Positions 20,304 through 28,432 of a DNA stretch of 64,000 nt are shown here, piece after piece. The translations under genes were made by a program, and so were the position numbers. The number at the start of each line of letters is the position of its first letter. Positions within the stretch are counted from its first letter, which is position 1. The notes beneath the pieces were generated by a model. It saw only the letters and a list, made by a program, of their open reading frames with translations, ran no database searches and was not told the origin of the DNA. The stretch is from Daphnia carinata (lineage: Eukaryota > Arthropoda > Branchiopoda > Diplostraca > Daphniidae), in contig NC_081332.1 of NCBI RefSeq assembly GCF_022539665.2, forward strand, positions 7,807,636 through 7,871,635, read 5' to 3'.

Positions 20304-21716
20304 TTAATCTAACTCTTCTTTGAAAAATTCGCATTTCTTTCTTTTTAACTTTAGTCCTGCGTCTTTAAGAAGCTTAAATATTTCTTCTAGATGTGTCACA
20401 TGTTCAGCAATATCATTACTGAACACTATGATGTCATCCAGATAAACCAATGCAAACCTGAACAACACTGATTTCAATATGTTATTCATTGCTCGTTGAA
20501 AAGTGCTTGGTGCATTTGTTAGTCCAAATGGCATTCTATTGAATTCGTATTGTCCAAGTTCACAGATGAAGGCGGTTTTTTGTTTGTCACTTTCGGCTAT
20601 CTCAATCTGCCAGTAGCCACTTAGTAAGTCCAGTGTTGAGAAGTAAACTGATCCGCTCAATGCATCAATGGTGTCGTCAATTCTTGGTAATGGGTATTTG
20701 TCTTTTACGGTTATTTTGTTAAGTGCCCTATAGTCAATACACATACGCATCTCTCCATCTTTTTTGGGAACCATTACAATTGCTGCTGCAAATGGGCTGT
20801 GACTTTCTCTAATAATATTGTTATTTATCATTACTTCAATTTTTGTTTTGACAATTAGTTTTAATGCTTCTGGTGTTCTGCGCAATCGTTGAGTTATTGG
20901 GGCGTTATATCCTATGTTAATGGAATGTTTTACATCAGTTGCTAGTCCTAAGTCTGATTCTTTTTCTGCAAATAGAGCTTCGTGTTTGTTCAATAGATGT
21001 TCGATTTTAATGCGTATCTCGTCAGAGATGTTAGTCACTTCATTTTCTTGGGTTTGTCCAATTCGCTTTGATTTTTTGTTAATCTCTAATTGGGAGAAAG
21101 ATTCTAGGGTGCGATAATCTGCTTCTGTCAGATCGTTGTTGTAGTTACTATCTGATGAACGGTCTGGGAGGAGTGGAATATTAATACCTGCCTTGCCAAA
21201 AGTTATGCTGTATACTGGGAGTGTGTTTTTTCCAAAGCTATGTCCTTTTCCGGAATGATCGTAATTGATCTGCCTGTTTTTAGTATTAATTTTTACATTG
21301 TTGCTCGATAAGAAGTCTAATCCTAATATGCAAGTTTCGTTTAAGTTTTCCATAATAAAGAAATCATGCTTAATGACGTGATTGGTGTTAATGGTGATTG
21401 AAAATCCATATTTCCCTTTTGATTTTAGCATTTCTCCTGACACCGTTCTAAATATTGGCGAAGGGGGGTCTTTAACTTGTTTAAGTTCTTCATGCTTCTT
21501 TAGATTAAAAAATATGTTGTCTGAAACCAAACTGGCTGCTGCTCCTGTGTCTACTAAAGCCTTAATTTCTTTTTCAAAAATTCTAATCGGTATACGTATT
21601 AGTTTGGGTATCGCTATTTCTAAATTTTGTGTTGGAGGGTTGTTTGGTAGGGATATTGTGTTTACTGCATTGGACGGTGGTTCGGGTTGTTGATACGTGC
21701 CATATCCGTCCAACAT
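20304..21716 (-). pseudogene. pol: E3 protease and reverse transcriptase N-terminal half
   Basis: Retropepsin motifs DTGAA and CILGLDFL occur around residues 55-135. RT runs from about residue 270, with MCIDYRALN, MPFGLTNAP and the intact catalytic YLDDIIVFS. The frame ends at TAA 20304-20306, where related proteins have an aromatic residue before LGY, and pol continues in frame afterwards. It overlaps the end of the zinc-knuckle frame by 55 bases in the -1 phase. No canonical slippery heptamer was found in that overlap. Confidence 0.9.
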
Positions 21717-22119
21717 TCTCGCGCAATGTGTCCTCTTTTATTGCACTTGTGGCAGATAATAATTCTATTTCCTAGGTTGTCAGTGGTGTTTGGTTGATTT
21801 TGTCGTGGCTGTGGGTATTGATGAGTATAGGATGGGTTTTGATGATACACCTGTTGATTGTTATGGGGTTGAAAGTTCGGTCGATTGTAGTGTATCGGTC
21901 TGTTGTTGTACGGAGGTCTCTGGTGTGTTTGTTGGTAAATTGGGTAATTAGGTTGCCTATACCCCGTGGAGGTACCTTCTCTTCTTGGTGAAGTATAGTT
22001 GGTGCGTTATGGGCTGTTATCTCTGCTTCGATTGAAGTTTTGGTCACTACTGGAGCCTCTGCTATTCGGTCTCTCGTGAAATCGAACTCGCGGATTTTGT
22101 GGTCTGGAGTATTGATCAC
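21662..22119 (-). pseudogene. gag: E3 gag nucleocapsid region with zinc knuckle
   Basis: A CCHC motif (CHKCNKRGHIAREC) lies in the frame ending at 21662, after an Asn/Gln/Pro/His-rich linker. The linker is partly read in another frame upstream (21772-22119), so a frame break lies between about 21850 and 22000. Zinc knuckles bind the packaged RNA. Confidence 0.75.
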
Positions 22120-23032
22120 TTGATCGCGTAGAAGGTCTTTGCTCGTATTGATCTGCGGCTGCTATGGTTATATCGGTATCCTGTGACAATTCACGATTTT
22201 TATTAGTATTTTCCAGTTCACGTATTTTTTGTTTTAGGAATTCGATTTCTGTCTTTTGTTGTGAAAGTTCGTTATCTTGTTGTTTCTCGTGATGCGTTAT
22301 CCCTGCGATTACCGCGTTTATTTCTTTGTCTTCTGCAGTCTCCTTGCTATATAGGATGCCTTCGGATATGATTATTTTTTTTCATAACTGATCAAAATCT
22401 TCGGGGTCTTCGGGTATTCTGAAATAGAGTTCGGCTCTTAACTTTGGTAAGATGCCTTGCATCAGAATTTTGATTTTGGTATAATCTCTCATTCTTTTGA
22501 CTGTGTTTATGAGTCGACCTTCGACAATGGTTTGGTTTTGGTCCGATTTTTCTTCTTTGCCTTCAATGGACTGGTAGAGACTGTTGATTCTTGAGATAAA
22601 GGCTTTGCATTTTTCTTCAGGTTTTTGTTTTTAGTGTGAATAACTTTTTTCTTTGTGCTGCTAAGTCGTATGCATCCTGGAACCTCGAGATGATGGCGGT
22701 TTTCCACTCGTCATAACTTAACTCGTCACCTTGCTCTTCTACGTAGTTTCCATGCCATTCTAGGGCACACCTTTTAGTCTGTCGGAGAAGAATCGTATTT
22801 TTTGGTTGTCGTCCCAGTCGTTGTTGCGTGCTACATGTTCTGCGTCCTTTAGCCATTCTGTTATTAATTTATCAGTACTTTTTCCTTTGAAAATTGGAAT
22901 TAACTTCTTGTCTTCCCTCGAAAATAATTCTCCTAATGCTTTCACAATCGGTTGGGTAGTGGACGTATCGATGTCATCGCTATTGGTTGTATCACGGTCA
23001 ATTCGTGAAGTTTCTTTGTGTGAAAGTCCCAT
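22007..23032 (-). pseudogene. gag: E3 gag capsid region, several frame breaks
   Basis: The segment starts with a Ty3-type capsid (IPIFKGKSTDKLITEWL, then ALEWHGNYV, then SRFQDAYDL) typical of retrotransposon gag. The reading frame changes near 22770 and near 22625, both in A-rich runs, and a TGA lies at 22382-22384. A Gln/Ser/Arg-rich linker leads toward the zinc knuckle. All breaks together make this a pseudogene; some single-base ones could be sequencing errors in homopolymers. Confidence 0.8.
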
Positions 23033-23290
23033 TTTGATTTTGTTTTTGAGAGTCTGGTACTTTCGTTCTAGTTGAAGAAGGTATCGTTTTGGATCTCGAT
23101 TTGGTTTTGTAGGTCGTTGTTGAGTTGCTGTAGCTTTTCGACCTGTTCTGATTCTAACTCGAAGTGAAGGGATTTGTCTCCTTCTGTTATTGAGGTTAGG
23201 TCGTTTATCTCACTCACTAGTTTCGTTATCTCTCCCGGTTCGTTGGAGTTGTCTAAGTCTTCGGTTTCAGCGAATGTTACCTGTTGCTTT

Positions 23291-23801
23291 CTATATTCTT
23301 TTATTGTTTTCCAGATACTTAATCTCTTCTTCTTGGTCTCCTGTCAGTACGCTAGTGTTTTGTAATTCTGTTTCGAGATTTTTAGTCTTTGTAGTACTAT
23401 CTATCAGACTTTTTCGTAAACCGACTTTTTCTGCTAAGGTTTTTTCAAGGATCTCTTTTGTCTCTTTTGTTTCTGTCTGAAGTTGTTTGTTTGTTTCTAA
23501 AGCTGCTTTTATCTGGTGCTCGGTGGTTTCTAACTTCTTAACCAGTTGTTTTCTTTCACCTTCAAGTTTGCTAATTATTTCTTGCCCTTCTCTTTCAACA
23601 GCTATGATATTGTCTTCTTTTTTCCTTAAAAGGTTTTGTAGTTGGTTTTCTGTTGCTGTGGCACTTTCAAGGCTTGTTTCTAATTCGCTGATTCGTTTGG
23701 CAGATTTTTCAAGGGAGTTTTTTAGTGTTTCGTTACTTTTTTGGAGTTGTTCAAGGGAACTACTTAGGGTGTATTTGGAACTCTTTGCCTTTTTCTTGTT
23801 G
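23291..23801 (-). pseudogene. E3 coiled-coil ORF upstream of gag (3' part)
   Basis: About 170 residues of heptad-repeat sequence rich in Leu, Glu, Lys and Ser (SSSLEQLQKSNETLK, KRISELETSLE), predicted as a long coiled coil. It is interrupted at its 5' end by the E4 insertion. The preceding part is at 40192-40567, in another frame and with a TAG before the junction. Its position upstream of capsid parallels the extra 5' ORFs of E4. No family was recognised. Confidence 0.7.
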
Positions 23802-23805
23802 CTAT
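23802..23805. other. Target-site duplication of E4, left copy (CTAT)
   Basis: CTAT lies directly before the left LTR of E4 and again at 40188-40191 after the right LTR. Four- to six-base duplications are normal for Ty3/gypsy. Confidence 0.9.
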
Positions 23806-23806
23806 T

Positions 23807-23842
23807 GTAAAGCATCTTCTCTGTGAGAAGATGTACTTTACG
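23807..23842. repeat. Palindrome at the LTR end of E4
   Basis: CATCTTCTC and GAGAAGATG flank TGT, and outside them GTAAAG faces CTTTAC, giving a ~36-base hairpin at the U5 terminus. An identical one is at 35223-35258 in the other LTR. It could serve integrase recognition, RNA dimerisation or RNA end structure; this is inference. Confidence 0.85.
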
Positions 23843-24415
23843 GAATTAAGACAAATTGAAATGAATCGAACTCGGAGGCGATTTACCCACACGATGATTT
23901 ATATTTATCCAAGTAGGGCTAAGCGGTACAGAAGTCAGTTTGGGATAAGACAAAAGGAGTCAGACTAAAGAAAGAGAAGTCGGAGTGTAATATGATACTG
24001 TAGTATAAGCTTACCGCGGTGGCTTTAGCGGAGCACGGGCGAGGATATAAGAGAAGGCGGCGTTAACAGGAGTTCGTCGGCACGTGGGTAAACAATATGG
24101 GTGAACCGAACACTCAGACAAGCACGTGACACAGCTCGATTCACTTGCACAAATTTATCAATGGGGAAGCACTAGCTGAACTTGAACTCCGCCTGTAAGA
24201 GTCAGAGGCTTATCGACAACTAAACTTACTCAGATCTTGGTTCACCACGAAACCTCGCATATTGCACAGCAATTAACAACTGCGCAATTACATGTCGCAA
24301 CTAATGAAATTTGATACATTAAGTTGATGGTGCAATACAGATCAACGCCTAAGCAGCCAATCACAAATGTTGCTAAGCGGCAAGGTGCCGATGTAATATA
24401 ATACACTACTGCGCA

Positions 24416-24425
24416 GTTTATATGG
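24416..24425 (-). promoter_or_regulatory. TATA-like box in E4 LTR
   Basis: CCATATAAAC on the minus strand, repeated at 40104-40113 in the 5' LTR. It is the only TATA-like site I saw in the upstream third of the LTR and is a candidate for the genomic promoter. Confidence 0.45.
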
Positions 24426-24499
24426 CGTAACACATGAGTCATACATAAAGAATAAACGGGAAGGCATATCGAATAAAAACATTTATTTGCTTCTTTACA

Positions 24500-24507
24500 T
24501 CACTCCC
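24500..24507 (-). other. E4 polypurine tract (short)
   Basis: GGGAGTGA on the minus strand immediately before the 3' LTR, with one non-purine. It is short but correctly placed, 25 bp after the env stop. Confidence 0.6.
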
Positions 24508-24532
24508 GGCGGCGTGAGATTACGTCTCGTAA

Positions 24533-26220
24533 TCAGACTTGATGCATGGGGATGGATCCGGAGGATGTTGAACGTTTATGAGGGCGACGGCATATAACCC
24601 AGAAGATCTTGAAGAGACCGCAACAGTAGCAGATGCGTAGGAAGAGTAATACGAGGATGCACATGATGCCGATGAAGAAGTAATTTTTTATTGTTTCCCA
24701 CCAAGACGTGTAAGCTCCGACACTGGAGGCCGTTATGAAAATATTTGTGGTGCTGGGTTTACAGTGTGACGTAAATTCAGATGATGGATGTTCGTTGATC
24801 ACGGCTGCTATGTCGGCCATGATGTTCATGTGGTTAAGCATATTGTCGGTGTATGCCGGGTTACTTTGGTGTTCGTAGTCGAAAAATTCGACGTTCTCGT
24901 AGCGGAAAGAGTGTGCCAGCGTTTGCTCAGGCAACACAATTGTGGCTTCGAGTTGTTGCCAAGTGTTGTTACGGAATGCATGCGGTTTGTCATTGAAGTT
25001 GACAAAACCAGTAGTCCAATAGCAGGGAGAAAATTTGACGAGTTCCCAACCATCGAGATTGATTGTATAATTTTGGAATTTTGGTTGCGGTCCGCACGAA
25101 GTCAATACAGTCTCAAATGTGACATTTAAGGCCCGACATTGAATTAATACGACCGTCTTCCCGAATGCTTGTAATTTCGTGCACCGGGGTAAGTTTAATT
25201 GTTAGGCCGCTAGCCATCCATTATATTGGGCGGTTGTGACGGCCCTTTCATGTTTGGCTTTACGAGCTTCACATTGAAGTAGTTGAACCTGTCGTGCCAA
25301 TTCATTCTCGTGGTCGGTGAGTTGATCACGGATGTATTGGATATTGGCCGGAATATTTAAGTTTTCGTCGCCGAGTGGCGCTCGGGTCCCCACTGGGGTT
25401 GCTTTTTCCATTATGGTTGCCGTCGTGACGAAGAGTTTTGATTGGCCGACGATTTCAAATGAAGAAGTTCTATTGGAGCAATTTTGTTGTACTGAAACGC
25501 AGCGCAGTACTGGTGTCAGGTGGAAGTCCAATTGGTTTTTGTCATCTTGGAGTCTAAGGAGTGGTCTTTCTCCTGGCAATCGGGTCAGCATACCGATGCC
25601 GTCTTCGACGAGTCTGGTAGTTACTTTGGTTTTTTGTGTGTAGGTTTTGTCCCAAATCAGTGTTAAGTGATTGTGTGACAAATTGCCGGACGTAGCAGAA
25701 GCAATTCCGATGGGTGTTGAGAAGTCTGCATCCTCCTTTTGCTGGAAAAGTTCGACTTTCTCGAGAACGCAGTTTATGATTGACGAATCGATTGTTTGTA
25801 ACCAGTATCCAGATATATCTGGTTCATTGTCGAACACAAATTTTCCGTCGACAAAAGTCATCCGGTTATCATTGCACCTCTTGTTGTCAATCATTTCGTT
25901 GCAGTCGGCGGGGGTAGTATCAATTGGGATTTTATCCGGCACAACCAATAGTTGCCCGAAGAAGGTCATTGTGATGTCGGATATTTTTCCAACGGGCACA
26001 GATGTAACCCGGGAATTTAGTCGCGGCGCGTTCTTCACTATACACGGCATATTTCACCTTTGTGGCTTTAATATCGGTGGATGTCGGTTGACAATTCTCA
26101 TCGGAGAATTGAAGAATTCCCACCTTCACTGGTTCCGCGCAATTGCATACGGTAGTCTCGAAGGCCTGGGAATGTAATCCGTACACGCATAATAGCAGCA
26201 GGAATGCAGAGGGGGACATT
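24533..26220 (-). pseudogene. env: E4 env-like glycoprotein, interrupted
   Basis: The likely start is the ATG at 26218-26220, which gives a clean signal peptide (hydrophobic SAFLLLLCVYG) followed by a CNC motif; an earlier in-frame ATG at 26294 would place acidic and Ile-Asp-rich sequence before it. The ectodomain has numerous Cys and N-glycosylation sites. A transmembrane segment lies at about 24604-24687, followed by a ~30-residue tail with a Cys cluster. The reading frame changes between 26050 and 25932, and a TAA at 25202-25204 interrupts the frame that continues to 24533. The protein is about 560 codons, much shorter than the E3 env because it lacks the mucin-like region. The two are clearly the same family by their Cys-x-Cys start and spacing. 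Confidence 0.82.
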
Positions 26221-26294
26221 TCTATATCTATATCTATATACATTTCTATATCCGGCAGGTACATACAGACAAAAGGAAATATGTGACTTAACAA

Positions 26295-27423
26295 AATAAA
26301 GATGTCATCGTGTGGGCTTAACTAAGTAACACAAAAAAAAAAAAAAAAACATACAAGAAGAAGTGGGAAAAGTGAAAGTGGGAAATAGCCTACGGCTGTC
26401 GAAAGGTCAACGGCTTTTCCCGTCGGCTTTATTAGTAGGCTACGGAAAAGAGAAAGGAAAAAGGGCACTAGAATAAAGTTTTGTTTTGAGGGGGAAGGAC
26501 AACTTGTTTTTTATATTATTTAGTATCGTTGGAAAGAGAAAAAGATGACCATAATTATCGGAAAGGGAAAGTATGAAAATACAGGACAGTTGATCAGGGA
26601 AGACAAGAAAAGAAACGTTTAAAAGTTTGCGACGGGAAGAGATTTTGCCGCGAAGGTCCAAGGTCCAAGAGTAGTATTAGTTCCAGGAAAAGGGAGGCGG
26701 CGCTAATACTGTATTCTTGATGTTGGCTATGGACAAGCTGTAGTGTACGAACGAAAGGGAAAGTGAACAGTATTGCGTGGCATATTGGAATGAGAGTATA
26801 AAAGTTACGGCTACGATTTGGACCTATTCGTTGAGAGAATAACGAAAGTGACGTGTAGGAGATAGGAAGGGAAATAGGAAACGAAATTTGACATTGCGGT
26901 TCAGAAAATCCATCATTTGTGTGTTATATATGTGTGTTTTTGACAATATATAAAGGTATTTCTTTTCTTTCTTATCATTTTTTTTTTTTTTTTTTTTTGT
27001 TGTTTTTGTTGGTTAGTATGGTAATGTCTCCACATCTACCGTGTTAGTTTGGCAATAGGAATCTACAAAGGGGAGCTACTTAATTTGTGACTACTAAATT
27101 GTTATGTTGTGACATTCATTTACGGGTCTTGATGAAGGTATGATCAAGCTAAATTTTTTTTTTCTGAAGCAAAAGATTTTTTGTTATTTATTTATTTTTT
27201 TTTCTCTACTCAAAAGGCTCTACTTATCAAAATCTATGTGGACTTATACTATGGGCTGTCAAACAAGGGAATGACTACGGGGCGTAAATTGAGAAAGTTA
27301 AAGTGTACGACGTGAAAAAACAAGATACATGTTGTAACGGATAATACGTTCATAGAAATTGTTGTTTGTTAGCAACTAAGTGTTTTATTATCATGTTTGG
27401 TTTGTTTTTTTTTTTTTTTCTTT

Positions 27424-27474
<51 letters not shown>

Positions 27475-27735
27475 TTTGTTTGTTTTTTTTTTTTTTTTTT
27501 TTTTTTTGACAAACGATTAAGCAACCAATGAGTTTATTTCGATGGATAGCAGCAAGGAGAGTTAAAGTGAATATTGGTATGTGAAATCAAAATAAAGGTA
27601 AATATTAAAGTATGGTAAATGTAAACATAAAAATTGAAGGAGAAATATCAGGAATAAACACATAACGAGGAGTGAAAGAGGGTCGAATGAAAAAGCTTCC
27701 TCCTTCCTCGATTTCTTCGGTTGTCCTCGTACGAC
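26295..27735. other. Long non-coding stretch between accessory ORF and env of E4
   Basis: This 1.4-kb stretch is purine-rich on the plus strand in its first half and poly-T/poly-A rich in its second, without a plausible gene. Retroelements rarely keep so much non-coding sequence between genes. It may hold splice or expression signals for env, or a remnant of captured DNA. A TATAAAA on the plus strand at 26797-26803 is noted without an obvious gene behind it. Confidence 0.6.
27406..27507. repeat. poly-T tract (~100 bp)
   Basis: Nearly uninterrupted T with occasional C or G. Read on the minus strand it is a poly-A run downstream of the accessory ORF, so it could be the fossil of a polyadenylated transcript. 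Its length is likely uncertain in the assembly. Confidence 0.85.
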
Positions 27736-28260
27736 TTAGAAGTATCTCGGCTTCTTTGCGTTGGGGTCCTTCTGTTGATCGTCCGTGCTGGGTCTCTTCT
27801 CGGGCAAGTCCCAGTGGCACGATGTCCAACCATAGAGCGGTGGATGGCGCCTTTCGGGGTTCAGTTCGAGGATCGCCTTTAGGGTGAAGACGGCGTCACT
27901 CCATTTCTTGTCATACAGGGTGATGAGAAGACGGGCGATCACCTGATTTGTCTTGATTTCCAGCTGCTTCTGCTCCCAGGCTGCATCGAGGTGCCAGTCC
28001 GAGGTGCGGGGTCTGCCGCGGCTAAAATCGATTGCATCCTCCATCTCGGACGTCCCCGGCGGGTTTCGGGCCGCGGTCTCCTCGTCGTCGATTGGTGAGG
28101 GATCTGGCGAATCCGGCGCGTCACGTTCGGCCGTCGAGGCGTCTCCGGACGACGTGGTGAGGTCTACCAAGAGGGCCTCCGCGACGGGGAGTGGGATGGA
28201 CACCATAGGTATCCAGTCGTTGGTCACGGGCTCAGAGATGGATTCAGACTTGTTGTCCAT
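27736..28260 (-). CDS. E4 accessory protein, predicted nuclear (174 aa), unrecognised
   Basis: An intact ATG-started frame between pol and env. Residues 1-85 are acidic and probably disordered (ERDAPDSPDPSPIDDEE). Residues 90-140 look helical (KQLEIKTNQVIARLLITLYDKKW). The C-terminus has a KR...KKPR arrangement with a 12-residue spacer, a classical bipartite nuclear localisation signal. The DNA is GC-rich (67% in 28081-28140 by hand count) against AT-rich surroundings, which suggests acquisition from another source. A TATA box lies about 115 bp upstream. By position and features it could be a regulatory protein analogous in role to retroviral Rev/Tat-type proteins, but there is no sequence evidence for that. 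It is the only unbroken non-gag gene of E4. Confidence 0.7.
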   Translation of the reverse strand: MDNKSESISEPVTNDWIPMVSIPLPVAEALLVDLTTSSGDASTAERDAPDSPDPSPIDDEETAARNPPGTSEMEDAIDFSRGRPRTSDWHLDAAWEQKQLEIKTNQVIARLLITLYDKKWSDAVFTLKAILELNPERRHPPLYGWTSCHWDLPEKRPSTDDQQKDPNAKKPRYF

Positions 28261-28374
28261 GTTGGCTTCTTAACGCTTCTTCGTACGTGGAGAAATGGCA
28301 AAACAGACAGAACAGTTGTCGTCGTTGTTCTCAGAGAGTACAAGAAGTTGTGTCTTCCTTCACTTAACGTACGG

Positions 28375-28382
28375 TTTATATA
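28375..28382 (-). promoter_or_regulatory. TATA box upstream of the accessory ORF
   Basis: TATATAAA on the minus strand in the 172-bp gap between pol and the accessory ORF. It would place a start of transcription about 85-90 bp before the ATG. No consensus initiator was recognised. It suggests a subgenomic promoter for the accessory gene and possibly env. Confidence 0.5.
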
Positions 28383-28432
28383 GTAATCACTCGGTATTGG
28401 TTCGGCAATCGAAACTAGGATGTATGATGACG

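Larger units (their letters stand above)
13320..23805 (-). mobile_element. E3, env-carrying Ty3/gypsy element (old, broken), main part
   Basis: On the minus strand the order is coiled-coil ORF, gag capsid, zinc knuckle, protease, RT, RNase H, integrase, env. The element is cut by E4 at 23805; its 5' remnant continues at 40188-40567. The 4-bp CTAT on both sides of E4 confirms that these were contiguous. The 5' end is truncated into satellite, and no LTR was recognised at the left end, so the left limit given is approximate. Multiple stops and frame breaks occur in gag, pol and env, and catalytic residues are lost in RNase H and the integrase finger. This is a dead element and, being the host of E4, older than it. 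Confidence 0.85.
23806..24499 (-). repeat. E4 3' LTR (694 bp, intact)
   Basis: Begins TGTAAAG and ends CTTTACA on the plus strand. It matches 35222-35570 plus 39843-40187. A TATA-like CCATATAAAC (minus) is at 24416-24425. The plus-strand left end holds a near-perfect hairpin, which on the minus strand is the U5 end next to the primer site. An open frame of 66 codons inside it is present in both LTRs and is not considered a gene. Confidence 0.95.

Noticed and set aside
21662-21850. A -1 frameshift signal in E3 like that of E4
   Set aside because: The frames overlap in the right phase, but no X-XXY-YYZ heptamer occurs between the last upstream stop of the pol frame and the gag stop.
24242-24442. 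Cys-rich 66-codon frame in the E4 LTR, repeated at 39930-40130
   Set aside because: Identity is explained by the LTR duplication. It lies across the TATA-like site and has no independent support.
27605-27887. Arg-rich frames overlapping the 3' end of the accessory ORF
   Set aside because: They are alternative phases of the GC-rich accessory gene without better composition or start.
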